Part shown: piece after piece, positions 14,385-25,240 of the stretch
Layout: every line of letters begins with the position of its first letter
Position numbering within the stretch: position 1 is the stretch's first letter
NCBI GenBank assembly: GCA_023525715.1
Contig: CM042009.1
Location: 125,347,819 to 125,411,818 of the forward strand
DNA from: Cichorium intybus
Taxonomy: Eukaryota > Streptophyta > Magnoliopsida > Asterales > Asteraceae
Length of the DNA: 64,000 nt
Direction: 5' to 3'
The notes under the pieces: generated by a model
Database searches by the model: none
What the model was told of the DNA's origin: nothing
What the model saw: the letters and a program-made list of their open reading frames with translations, nothing else
Program-made: the position numbers and the translations under genes

Positions 14385-14906
14385 ATGTTATTTAGAGAAG
14401 AGCATAAGTCGCAAATTTCATTTCCAGATATGGAGATATATGTGAGGCTTCCAGGTCATCTACAGTTGCTGGTTAACAAGTTTTATATACGAAGTGTGTC
14501 AGATGACTGTAGTACAATAATGATGAAGGCTGAGGATGTATGTGAGCGTATCAGCAGAAATTGGGATCCAGTAACTGGATGGCATAATTTGGAAGAAGAC
14601 ATACATGAACTAAAGCAGTATATAGATGTGAAAAATATATGTACATATATATGTGTACATGCTAGAAACATAAGGTTTTATAAGTGGTGTCGTATGTTTG
14701 CAGAATTAGAGTTTTATCCATTCCCGTACAAGAGAAGTACATGTATACGGGATGGACATATAATAACAATTCGTGAGAGTGCAGATGACATAGTGGTGTG
14801 GCGTAAGGGTATTCATGTAGGTAGTGAATACTATGAACGAATGTATCATAATAGGCTAGATGTGGCCTATCAGTGTATCATGTACTTAAAATCTGTTAGT
14901 ATATGA
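14385..14906 (+). CDS. Orphan ORF of 173 codons inside the pol-less element
   Basis: An ATG-to-TGA ORF of unknown function. It lies between the two LTR-like repeats and on the same strand. The predicted protein has mixed, protein-like composition with no low complexity. Visible features are several Cys and Trp residues (ICTYICVHARN, RFYKWCRMF), a possible short amphipathic helix (NLEEDIHELKQYID) and a charged C-terminal half (RESADDIVVWRKGIHVGSEYYERMYHNR). There is no signal peptide, membrane segment or nucleic-acid-binding motif that I recognise. A second in-frame ATG lies at codon 16 (MEIYVRLPGHL), which might be the true start. It could be an accessory gene of the element, a captured host fragment, or an unusually long chance ORF; the AT-rich context makes the last less likely but does not exclude it. 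Confidence 0.35.
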   Translation: MLFREEHKSQISFPDMEIYVRLPGHLQLLVNKFYIRSVSDDCSTIMMKAEDVCERISRNWDPVTGWHNLEEDIHELKQYIDVKNICTYICVHARNIRFYKWCRMFAELEFYPFPYKRSTCIRDGHIITIRESADDIVVWRKGIHVGSEYYERMYHNRLDVAYQCIMYLKSVSI

Positions 14907-15256
14907 AAATAATGAGTTGAGAAAATATTGCTAACTGACCAAGATAACTATCTTGTTAGCATATGTGTGTTGGGTAATAGACTAAGTGAATATCTCTTAA
15001 GTAGGTAACTCGTAGGCAAGTAACCGTGGATAAACTGTGTCGGTAGCTGGTTGAATATCTAGTTGATATTAGCTGTGCGGACGAATACGTGAGTATTAAC
15101 CATGGATATGGTATCCTATGGTGGGTGGAGATTTTGTAGTTGTATGTGGAGGCTGAGCTGATATGAGGATTCTTGGTGTCATGTGGTTGGTTGTAGAGCT
15201 GTGCAGTCGTATGTGTGTTAACCGTTAAGCCTTTAGAGCGAAAAGCTGTTTATTCT

Positions 15257-15522
15257 GTGGGGCCACTTATACGTGTAGTTGGGACCACTTATTAGGTGGG
15301 GCTACTAGTATTGTGGTTGGGACCACTTATGCTATGGGGCTACTTGTACTTGTGGTTGAGACCACTTATTCCGTGGGGCCACTGGTAACTTGTAGTTGTG
15401 ACCATTTATTCTGGGGGTTAATAGTACTTGTGGTTGTGACCACTTATTTAGTAGGGCCACATTTGGTAAGACCACATATGTGTTGTGGATCTTATGAGCA
15501 GTAATTGTGGTGGGACCACATA
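15257..15522 (+). repeat. Array of GTGGT-N4-ACCAC palindromes with TCP-like sites
   Basis: About seven units spaced by 35-40 bp carry GTGGTTGGGACCAC or GTGGGGCCAC. GGGACCAC is the reverse of GTGGTCCC, the known class II TCP binding core. The last unit and its right flank (to about 15555) match part of the solo LTR at 49200-49430 in reverse, so this block is LTR-derived although it lies in the interior here. Confidence 0.7.
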
Positions 15523-15891
15523 CAAGTGTTGTGATGGCTTTATTGGCTGGCAGTTCTAACACACATACAGTCGGGTGTCTGGTGAATAGCTGAGCTGTTG
15601 AGGTTGTGAATAGCAGGGGTTGTGATATGATGTGGAGAACATGTGATTATGATTATACGATGCATAACAAGTACCTTGCATCCATGATGTCAGTATTGTG
15701 AGTATATGAGATTACATAACGAGTACTTATTAGTCTCAATAGGTTGGCCTAGTTGATTAGAGGTGGTTAATGTGTCAGTATTGTAATACTTTTTGAGTTT
15801 ACTAATACAACCGTATTGTGTTGAAATAGAGAATGATTGAGTGGAAGAATAAGTGTATGTCAACGTTGGAGATTCCGGAGACGGAATCTTA

Positions 15892-15906
15892 TAAAGGGGG
15901 GAGAAC
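15892..15906 (+). other. Polypurine tract of the gypsy-like element
   Basis: AAAGGGGGGAGAACT sits directly before the 3' LTR start (TGTAACGACC at 15908), the expected place for the plus-strand primer. Confidence 0.8.
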
Positions 15907-15907
15907 T

Positions 15908-17029
15908 TGTAACGACCGTTTTTCAAAAAAAAAAATTATGAATAGTAACTCCGGTGTGAATAGTACCGAGAAATGAAGTAAGTGTTTACCTCGTGATGTC
16001 GTCGACGATGATGTCATGATGACGTCGACGATGATGTCGTGATGACGTCGTGAATAGTGTTTTCAAGCCCTATAAATAGAGGCCCAACTTCTTCATTTCA
16101 ACCCACAACAAACACCAAACAACCTTACGATATCGAGGAGTGTTCTAGTGAGGAAAATAGGTCGGGAGGAGTTAGGAGCGAGCGGTAGCTGGTAACGAGG
16201 TGCTCTGGAAGTGTTGGAAGAGCGGAACGGGAAACGTGCCAAGGCTTTGCGAAAACCCCAATCTTAAGTGTGTAATCACTATCGTATTTCTCTAGTAGTT
16301 TATAAGTGTTAAACTATAATATGTAGAGGTTATACTATTCGTAATTCCAAAAATAATACCGAGTGATTTACTTACGAGGATGGTGTCTAGGCCGATTACT
16401 TGGGATCTGGTTGTTGGATTTTCCGAAAGGCTAAAATGCTGAAAGGATCCTGCCACCCCAACTAATCTTCTACCTGGCTATCCTTTACTTGATAAATCAC
16501 GATGTATCATGTTGGAATTATGGAAGGGTCTAGTGAAGCAACTATGGTATAGTTAAGGAGTAAAGAGTGATAAATGTCTTACGGTGTTAACAGTTAAACA
16601 GGGAATACGAAGCAGAGATAAACGCTGTAGTCGACTATAATCAGGCGAGTTTCTCACTACATTGTGTGGACGTTATATGTCCTTTACTGTATTTTGTGTG
16701 CTTATAAGATGTTTATAAGATGTTGGTAAATGGTACCAAGTTGTGTGTATATTATTGATATATATCTTTCTGTTATAATTGTATGGGTTGGGTTATGATG
16801 TGTGTGGGCTCGACGTACTGAGTAATATAGAGATACGTGCAAAATACACTGAGCAGATACGCATGACTCGACGTACAGGGTATGCACGACTTTAAGTGCT
16901 GAGCAGCGGAATTAGATTTACTGAGCAGATACGTATAGGAGGTTATAATCCAATATACTGGGTAGAGCAGATTATGTGACGTGTGGTTGTATTTTTCCTG
17001 TTAGGGGTAAAGTATGTGTAACTGATATG
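15908..17029 (+). repeat. 3' LTR of the gypsy-like element, left part
   Basis: This is the first 1,122 bp of the 3' LTR, up to the copia insertion point. It continues at 30737-30977; together about 1.36 kb, the same length as the solo LTR at 48845-50210. A TATA box (TATAAATA) lies at 16071-16078. Upstream, TGACGTCG-containing units of 18-21 bp are repeated (about 15995-16050). Confidence 0.82.
16071..16078 (+). promoter_or_regulatory. TATA box of the gypsy-like LTR
   Basis: TATAAATAGAGGCCC is conserved with the solo LTR (reverse, 50042-50049), but is TATAATTA in the 5' LTR. Confidence 0.65.
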
Positions 17030-17538
17030 TGTTGAGATCATTTGTGATGAAGTGCTGATATATCCGAAGTTCTACCCATAAGAAACCCCGAAGTGAATAA
17101 ACAAGAGAAGACACCGAAGTCTAAAGACTCTGAAGTGCTATGCATAGAAGATCCGAAGACTTCACAGCCTGTCCTCTTGTCTTTTGTGTGCACGCGTATA
17201 GTACAATACGTGTTGCATGAATCTTCTATCCTATTGGCTAGTACACTGATAGGATATTCTCTGTAAAAGTTGTACTATTGGTATCACTGATTCAGTATAA
17301 ATATCAGTGATACCATACCATGTCTAATGAGAGATTACAAGATTAGTTTACGAGAATTGTATATCTCCAAGATAGAAACCCCAACTGTAAAACCAAAGTT
17401 CTAATCGAATCATTCGGCACATGTTATTCATATCTTATTGTTCAATTAAGCTCTGTTGCATTATCATTGTGTGATTGATTGTGTAATTGATTCCATATCT
17501 ATATTAGTTCATCTATTCTCATATTTCAACACCCAACA
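17030..17538 (+). repeat. 5' LTR of the Sirevirus
   Basis: It begins TGTTGAGATC and ends ACCCAACA. U3 holds repeated CCGAAG/CTTCGG words and several inverted repeats (TATCCTAT at 17227 with ATAGGATA at 17249; the TATA palindrome at 17280-17314). Four differences from the 3' LTR were counted. Confidence 0.95.
17280..17314 (+). promoter_or_regulatory. TATA box in the loop of a perfect 12-bp inverted repeat
   Basis: GGTATCACTGAT (17280-17291) and its exact inverse ATCAGTGATACC (17303-17314) enclose an 11-nt loop that holds TATAAAT (17296-17302). The same structure is present in the 3' LTR at 30473-30507. It is the likely U3 promoter core. Confidence 0.75.
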
Positions 17539-17540
17539 AG

Positions 17541-17552
17541 TGGTATCAGAGC
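17541..17552 (+). other. Primer-binding site (initiator Met-tRNA)
   Basis: TGGTATCAGAGC follows the 5' LTR after two bases, the standard complement of the plant initiator methionine tRNA 3' end used by most copia elements. Confidence 0.93.
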
Positions 17553-17699
17553 AAGTCAGCTCAAAAACCTGTTGATAAAGTTCGAATTCGTTTGCTTCAG
17601 CTCTAAATCTGAATCGATTATCAGATTTAGTCTTCCGCAACTATCGCATATCTCTACCACCCGTTTTTTACTGAAAAGATCCTGTTGAAATACATCAAG

Positions 17700-19946
17700 A
17701 TGACTGATTCCACAGCAACTTATGCCAATATGCTTAACTATGCAAACCTCATCGGTTCTGCAACAAAGGCTCCTGTTCTAGTAACTTCTTACTATGATTA
17801 TTGGGCTGGTCGAATGAAGGATTACCTTATAGGACTGGACAAAGATCTATGGAGGTCTGTGACTGAAGGTCCACACACAGACATTGCTGGTCGATTCGTT
17901 GTTCCTGACGGAGAAGAAGCTGTTGTTCTTAATGCTGCAGATATGAAGAAGATTGAAAACGACGAGAGGGCCATGTGTGAACTGAGAAGTGGCTTGGGTC
18001 CCGATGTCAGCCACCACATTGCTGATGCAAAATCTGCAAAGGAGATGTGGGACAATCTCGAACTCCGTTTCGGAGGAGATAAAATCCTCCATACTAGCAA
18101 AGTTCAAGAAATCCTTGCCGACTTCGGGAACTTTAAGCAAGAAGAAAATGAGTCCTTAGAAGCCTGTTATGAACGTTTGAGCAACATGATTTACACACTC
18201 GATAAGTATGGGGAAACAAGAAGCCAACAAGAGATAAATATCAAATTTCTCTACAGTCTTCGCAAGGAATGGAGACCAATCATGCTCATGGTCAAATCCT
18301 ATGAGAATATTGAGAAATACAGGCTGGCTGCCCTATACAATCTATTAAAATCACATGAACCCGATGTGGTAGGTCGAAGAAGTGAAATGGCTAGTTCTGG
18401 ACCACTAGCTCTCGTGTAAAAAAAAGAGGAAGAATCAAGTGATGAAGACGTTGCTGCCTACATGGTAGATGATAATGGAGATACGGTTGCTCTCTATGCC
18501 GCCAACAATCGTAGGTTCAAGAAACCCTTCTTCAAAAACAACTCTGGAAAGCCATTTGTGAAAAACTTTAACAAATCAAACTTCAACTCCAAGCCCAAAC
18601 CTGAAATATACACTCCAAAGGAGGATAACTTGAAACTGTCAACCCCGAAGCTATCTGAAAAACCGGCTTCGGAGTTATCCAAAGAAAAGCCCGAAGAGAA
18701 GAAGATCTCAGGTGATTCTGGTTATGATTGCAATTATTGTCATGGCAAGAATCATTTTGCAAAAGACTGCATGCTTCGGAAGCAAAACGAAAAGAAACCA
18801 CAAGTGAAGGACGAAGCCTATTACGCAAGAAAAATGGAGGAAGTTAGAGTAAGGACCAAAGACCTAGCCTTAATGGCTGCTGATGATCGTCAAGGAACAT
18901 ATCAAGTATGGTCTTCGGATTCAGATGATGACGAAGTGAGAAAGCCATCTCATAGTGCTTTCATGGCCTATGATGTTGATAAGAGCTTTCTACAAGATAC
19001 TTCGGAGAAGTTGAATGAAGAGGAACTGATGAAGGTTGAAGCGACTGCGGGTCTTGGGTTTGTGACTTCGGAGGGACTGAAAATAACTGTTGCCGATACT
19101 CCGAAGACTTGGTTTGAAGACTCTTCTGATGATGATGAGGAAGTGTGCTTGATGGCAAATGACAACCGTTTGACAATCCCAGAACAGGTATCAAAACTTC
19201 TTTCATCCTTTAAAATTCCTACTTCTCAATCTGCTCCCATTATAAGTGAAATAATTCGTGATTGTTCTGTCATGCATAAATTACTCATTGATGCTAAAAA
19301 TAGGGAAATACTTAGTGAGCAGGAGCTTCTAAGCTTGAGGGGGAGAGTAGAGAACCTGAAACTAGCATTAGAGAAATCTAATCTTAGAATCTCCTTGTTA
19401 GAAGAAAATAGAGAAAATTTTTTAAACAATCATGATGTAATCTTAAGACAGAGAAACATATTTTGTGAAACAGCCAAACGATTATATGCGCATATTACAA
19501 GAATTTATCATTCAGCCGATGTTTGTAATGTCCAGCATAGACAACTATTGCCTTTTATTGAGTTTAAATTAAAGGAAGTCGATAGTATATCTTATGAATG
19601 CGAATCTATAGTATCAGGCTCCGAAGTTACTAATCCATCATATAAACATGGCCTGATATCTGTGGAAAAACATCTGACTGCTGATAAATTGTTGAAAATA
19701 TTGCCTCAAGAAATTCCAATCCTGAATAAGGTTGTACCTCAAATTGAAACAGAAGAAAAAGAAATTGCCAATAACTTGTCTGAAAAGGATTCTGAAAGTG
19801 ATTCGGACATGGAAGAGATTGATTGTTCCTCTTTGATTTTGTTAAAGTCATCCTCCATATTCGAATCGACCTCCGAAGACATCTCACAAATGTCTTCGGT
19901 GGACAAAGGAAAAACAAAAATGAATTGTGAATCAAAAATTCTTTAA
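17700..19946 (+). pseudogene. gag: Sirevirus gag, interrupted by a stop
   Basis: Encodes the capsid/nucleocapsid region. The ATG is at 17700. The first 239 codons hold the copia gag-polypeptide (UBN2-like) domain, with YDYWAGRMKDYLIGLDKDLW near the start and RFGGDKI / ESLEACYERLSNMI in the middle. A TAA at 18417 interrupts it, but the same frame continues directly (KKEEESSDEDVAAYMVDD). A CCHC zinc knuckle follows (CNYCHGKNHFAKDC, about 18729-18770), then an acidic and coiled-coil-prone stretch (for example SEQELLSLRGRVENLKLALE). The frame meets a second TAA at 19944. Gag, linker and pol are all in one frame, as in elements that make a single Gag-Pol polyprotein, so these stops are lesions rather than gene ends; whether either could be read through is unknown. 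Confidence 0.88.
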
Positions 19947-21227
19947 ACCAAAGAAACTTCAAATTTTAAACTTCAGATCACAGATGAATCTATCTCTTAC
20001 GATCAATATCTCAAGGATAATTCAAAAAGGCTAGTCCATTTGGCATGTATCTATCCTAAGGTTTCTTACTTCAAAAACACAATTTTTGTAAAACCCGGTG
20101 GATTATCCTTAATTGATAATGAATTGCAAAAACTTCTTGAAAAGGATAACTCCACAGTTACAAATGAAGGGTTTTTTTCATCATCCAAAATGGTCGAGAA
20201 TGAAATGAATGAGAAAATGGAAGTAAAAATAAATATAAGGAAACAAGAACTAAATCTCAAGAACGACGATCACATTTACATTAATCGAAGCTACAAACAA
20301 ATTCAGGTTGTTGAAAAACCCACAGTTCCGAAGATGGATGTATTAGAATTAATGGAATCTTGTGAATGTGTCCCTTTTTCACACAATCCTGAAAATGAAA
20401 TTTCAAAATCAAAAGTTTCAACTAACAAAACTGCACAACAAGTTCTACAAAAACCAAAATCAGCAGTGGTGACTTCAAAACCAACTCAAAAACCCACTGT
20501 TGAGAATTCAAAAACCAAGCAAACCCTAAATCTTGTGAAAAGAAAAACTCATTTTAGAGATTCAGAACAAAATAAAGCAATTGCTTCCACTTCTGGTACA
20601 AAGCCTGTTTGCTCAATAATCTCAGAAGTTAAAAATCGAAATGAAAAACCAACCTTTACACCAACGAAACCTAACTTTTCAAATCCTAAATTTCGAAAAC
20701 CGACGAAGAAAACATTTTCAAAAGGAAACAATCTGATAGATACATTCCACAAATGGCTGGACAACAATTTGGAAATGTTCAAGGATAAGGATCTCTCATT
20801 AAATGACTTTAAATTGACATACGAAGAGTATCTTTGTACCTCTACGTTGTGTAGCTCAATTTCAACGAAGTCAAAAATGGAAAAACCAAAAAAAAATTGG
20901 AAAAGAAATGACCTTAAAGAAAACTTAACTGCAAAATCAAAAACTCCAAAATCTTCAAAATCCTCCAAATTAAAAAATTCCATTCAAAAATGGGTTCCGA
21001 AGTCTGTCACTTTGTCAGTCACTTCGGACTCATTAATTTTAACTACAAACTCTTCTGAATCCTGCTCAAACACTTCGGAATCAAGTTCATCACATGAAGC
21101 TTCGAAGAATTTGATTAATTTAAATGCAAATGAAATTTCTGAAGAGGCCGTAGAAAAATGGATTCAAGAATCCTTTGCTTACCCTGAGGACCCAAGATTG
21201 ATTGGGTACCAACTCCTTCTTGATTGA
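19947..21227 (+). pseudogene. Lys/Ser-rich linker between gag and protease
   Basis: This stretch is in the same frame as gag and pol and open from 19947 to TGA at 21225. It has no catalytic domain. It is rich in Lys, Ser, Thr and Asn with basic clusters (NPKFRKPTKKTFSKGN, KPKKNWKRNDLKENL) and a serine-rich tail. Such a basic, low-complexity zone would fit a late nucleocapsid or spacer part of the polyprotein. The TGA at 21225 falls just before the protease (DSGCSRHMTG), so it might be a natural recoding point or another lesion; only other family members can tell. Confidence 0.6.
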
Positions 21228-24200
21228 TTGCAGGTTATGTCTAATGAGCGGTATGATTCAAAATGGTACATGGACAGTGGCTGCTCAAGACATATGACTG
21301 GGAGGAAGGAATATCTCAGGGATTACAGGAATTTAGATGATGCTGGAAACGTACGCTTTGGTAATAATGAAACATGTCCAATTCGGGGATATGGAAAAAT
21401 AACAAATGGCCAATTCACTATCAACCGAGTGGCATTTGTTGAAGGATTAAAACATAATCTTGTGAGTATATCTCAATTGGTGGTTGGAACGGGAAATGCT
21501 GTAACTTTCAACAACCAAGGGAGTATAATCACCAAAGAAGCAACAAATGAAGTCTTACTAAAATCAGAAAGGAAGGGATCTATGTTTCCCTTAAATCTAA
21601 AGCCAGTGACCGGTGGGCAATCTCTATGTCTTCTCTCCAAAGCCAACTCCGATGTCAGCTGGTTATGGCACCGAAGACTTGCCCATCTGAACTTCAAAGA
21701 TCTGAACAAGTTGGTGGCCATGTATTTGGTTCGAGGTATGCCAACTCTCAAATTTGACAATGATTCCCTCTGCTCTGCTTGTGAACATGGCAAGCAGACA
21801 AAACAAAGACATCCTACAGTGATCAACCCCAAAATCACCGAACCCCTTTCTGTTCTATACATAGATTTGGGTGGACCATCTGCAATAGAATCAATAGGAA
21901 AGAAGAAGTACATTCTGGTTATCGTTGATGACTATTCAAGGTTTACTTGGGTGTTGTTCCTACGAAACAAATCCGATGCAGCTGAAGAAATCATCAACTT
22001 TATAAAGAAAATGGAATTGATGCTCAACAAGAAAGTCCGAAATGTGCACAGTGACAACAGTTCGGAGTTCAAAAATCAGACCTTGGATGGATTCTTGAAG
22101 ACAAAAGGAATTGGTCATAACTTCTCTGCACCCTATACTCCTCAACAAAATGGGGTTGTGGAAAGAAGAAATCGTTCTTTGTGTGAAGCAGCCAGAACAA
22201 TGCTAAACTTCGCAAACTTGCCCATATACTTCTGGGCTGAAGCTATCTCTACTGCATGCTTTACTCAAAACAGATCCTACATTCACAAAAGATTTCATAT
22301 TACACCTTACGAAGTACTCAACCGAAGAAAGCCAAATGTCAAATTCCTTCACATCTTTGGTTGTAGGTGTTTTATCTTAAACATGAAGGATCACTTGACC
22401 AAGTTTGATGACAAATCAGAACAAGGCATCTTCCTTGGTTACTCTCAAGACTCAAAAGCCTACAGAGTCATGAACAAGAAGACTCGCAAAATCGAAGAAA
22501 CATTTAATCTAAGGTTTGATGACTACTACATCAAGAAGTCTCTGCACCCATTTCCTATGTCTTCAATCTTTCCAAAGCCTGCTGTAGATGCTGCTCAAAT
22601 CACAACATTCGACACAGACTTCTCACTTTTATTTTATCAACCTGTGAGAGCTGCGGACTCCGAAGTCAGAGCACCAGATAACCATGAGTCCGAACTCTCC
22701 AAGCTCACAGACGGACCCGATGACTCCTCTACAAGCAGCATACAAGGACCATCTTCTGATGAGGAGGAGCCATCTAACCAGAGTATGGAAAATGCAAGTG
22801 TTGAGGGGGAGCCATCAAACCGAAGTACTGACAGTACAAGTACTGATGGGGAATCAAACAACAGTCCAGAAGGAACCAACACTCTTATCTCTACACCCCA
22901 GTCAATCTCAAATATCATATCAATGTATCCAACAATCCAGGGGGAGCCAGAGATTGCCACTCCGAATTCAGTCACAACAATCGCTTCGGATAAAGCTACC
23001 ACCTCATCAACACCAACAAATGTCCAAGGGGGAAACATATCAAACTCTACTTCACAAATACACACACCACAAACCAACACAAATTCGAATAATCACTTGC
23101 TAATGGGTGATTTTCCTTCCACTTCGGGATATCCCTCAGACATTGAGGACATCGATGCTGAAGGACCTCCTGATTTTGATCCAAACTATCCTCCTTTGGA
23201 CAAATGGATGAGAAATCATCCTCCATCACTTATCATCGGTGACGTTCGAGATAAAGTGCTGACTCGTGCACAACTTCACCAAAAGCAATTAGATCTTAAC
23301 AAAAATTCTGAGTTGTGTATGTTCAATGTCTTTATCTCTAAGGTAGAACCTAAGAACGTCAAAGATGCATTTGATCACTCAAACTGGATTGAAGCAATGC
23401 AGTTGGAATTAGAAGAATTTGAAAGAAACAAAGTCTGGAGGCTAATTCCAAAACCTGCAAATGCCTCAATTGTCGGTCTCAAATGGGTGTACCGTAACAA
23501 GCTAGACACGGAAGGCAACGTAGTTCGGAACAAAGCTAGGTTGGTTGTCAAGGGTTATTGTCAACAGGAGGGGATTGATTATGAAGAAAATTTTGCTACT
23601 GTTGCCAGAATCGAATCAGTTCGGATATTTTTAGCTTATGCTGCACACAAAAATTTTGATGTCTATCAAATGGATGTTAAATGTGCCTTTCTGAATGGTG
23701 ATCTCGAGGAAACCGTTTTTGTTGAACAACCACCTGGCTTTGAAAGTAAAACTCATCCGAATTATTGCTATGTCCTAGATAAAGCAGTCTATGGTTTAAA
23801 ACAAGCCCCAAGAGCTTGGTATGAGACCTTGACTAAATTTTTAAAAGAATCAAACTTTAAACATGGATCAGTGGACCCAACACTTTTTAGAAAGAAAGTT
23901 GGATCTCACTTGATGTTAGTCCAAATTTATGTGGATGACATAATCTTTGGATCCACTGACCCCAATTTGTCAAAAGACTTTGAAAAACTGATGAAAAGCA
24001 AATTTCAAATGAGTATGATTGGAAATATAAACTTCTTTCTTGGTTTACAAATCAAACAATCTAAGGAGGGGATATTCATCAATCAATAAAAATATACGAA
24101 GAGTCTGCTTGAACGCTTCGGAATGACAAACTGCTCCAAAGCAAAAGTTCATTTACCTGCAGTACAAGGTTAAATCCATCATTGGACAAACCAAAGACCG

Positions 24201-24917
24201 ACATACAGCAATACCGAAGCATGATTGGATCATTGCTCTATCTTACAGCCAGTCGTCCTGACATCATGTTTGCAGTCTGCAACTATGCAAGGTATCAGGC
24301 TAATCCAAGGGAACCTCACTTGGCTGCTGTTAAGACAATATTCTGATATCTTCATGGAACTACTGCTTATGGTCTGTGGTATCCAGCAAACTCTGGTTTC
24401 TACATTCAAGCATACTCAGACTCTGATCTTGGTGGATGCTCTATTGATCGCAAGAGCACTTCAGGGGGTTGTCAATTCTTAGATGGAAAACTTATCAGTT
24501 GGCAATCCAAGAAACAAACTTGTGTCTCTATCTCCACCGCAGAGGCTGAATATGTAGCAGCTGCAGCATGCACTTCGCAAATCATTTGGATTCAAAGTCA
24601 ATTGAAAGACTATGCCATTAATATGAGAAAAATTCCTTTGTTCTGTGACTCTCAAAGTGCAATTCGTATATGCCACAATCCAGTTCAACATTCCAAGACG
24701 AAGCATATAGCTCTTCGCTACCACTTCATCAAAAGTCATGTTGAGGAGAGGAATATTGAGGTGCACTTTGTTCACACTACAGAACAATAATATTGAGGTG
24801 CACTTTGTTCACACTACAGAACAATTGGCAGATATCTTCACAAAGGCACTAAATGAAGAAGCATTCACAAGAATCGTTCGGGGACTTGGAATGATAGATG
24901 GATCAACTCTTCAATAA
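21228..24917 (+). pseudogene. pol: Sirevirus pol: protease, integrase, RT, RNase H (broken)
   Basis: Order of domains is copia-type. The aspartic protease has DSGCSRHMTG (about 21274). The integrase has an HH-CC zinc region (LWHRRLAHLNF, CSACEHGK) and the D, D, E residues in YIDLGGPS, VHSDNSSEF and PQQNGVVERRNR. RT follows from GLKWVYRNKLD, with QMDVKCAFLNGDL and the YVDD catalytic box at 23928-23939. The frame is open from 21228 to TAA at 24087. After this stop the same frame resumes briefly (KYTKSLLERFGM), then a frameshift near 24168 moves the RNase H (SRPDIMFAVCNYAR, STAEAEYVAAAACTS, LFCDSQSAI, SKTKHIALRYHFI) into another frame. A TGA at 24344 and a 37-bp tandem duplication at 24752-24825 break it again before the end (LADIFTKAL, stop at 24915). 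Protease and integrase read intact; RNase H cannot be made correctly. Confidence 0.93.
24752..24825 (+). repeat. 37-bp tandem duplication in RNase H
   Basis: Two exact copies (24752-24788 and 24789-24825) begin AATATTGAGGTGCAC. The copy adds a stop and shifts the frame by one base, separating the C-terminal LADIFTKAL of RNase H. Confidence 0.95.
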
Positions 24918-24982
24918 ATTCCAGATTTGTTCACTCTTACTCTGTTCAGAAAATTTACAAAAAGAATAATCTCCGCAGACCC

Positions 24983-25240
24983 CCGAAGTCAATTTTGACT
25001 TCGGAGCTCATCGGAGAAATATTAGCAGTTTTGAAAATTTACAAAAAGAACAAACTCCACGATCCCCGAAGTCAATTTTGACTTCGGAGATCATCAAAGA
25101 ACTTTCTACCTTGAAAAGATACAAAAACAATAAACTCAGCAGACCCCCAAAGTAAATTTTGGCATCGGAGGTCATCAGAGAAAAACAAGTAAAAACACTT
25201 GCTACTTCACCGCAGTATTTCGAAGTAAAATTTCACTTCG
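24983..25240 (+). repeat. Four spaced CCGAAGT hairpins after pol
   Basis: The inverted repeat CCGAAGTCAA-TT-TTGACTTCGG occurs exactly at 24983-25004 and 25066-25087, in decayed form at about 25145-25168, and as CGAAGTAAAATTTCACTTCG at 25221-25240. Spacing is close to 80 bp, so the block is a tandem repeat with the hairpin as its best-preserved part. It lies in untranslated DNA between pol and the envelope-like ORF. Confidence 0.88.

Noticed and set aside
22637..23103. ORFs of 139-147 codons on both strands within pol
   Set aside because: They overlap the conserved pol frame in its low-complexity integrase-RT linker and show no independent domain.
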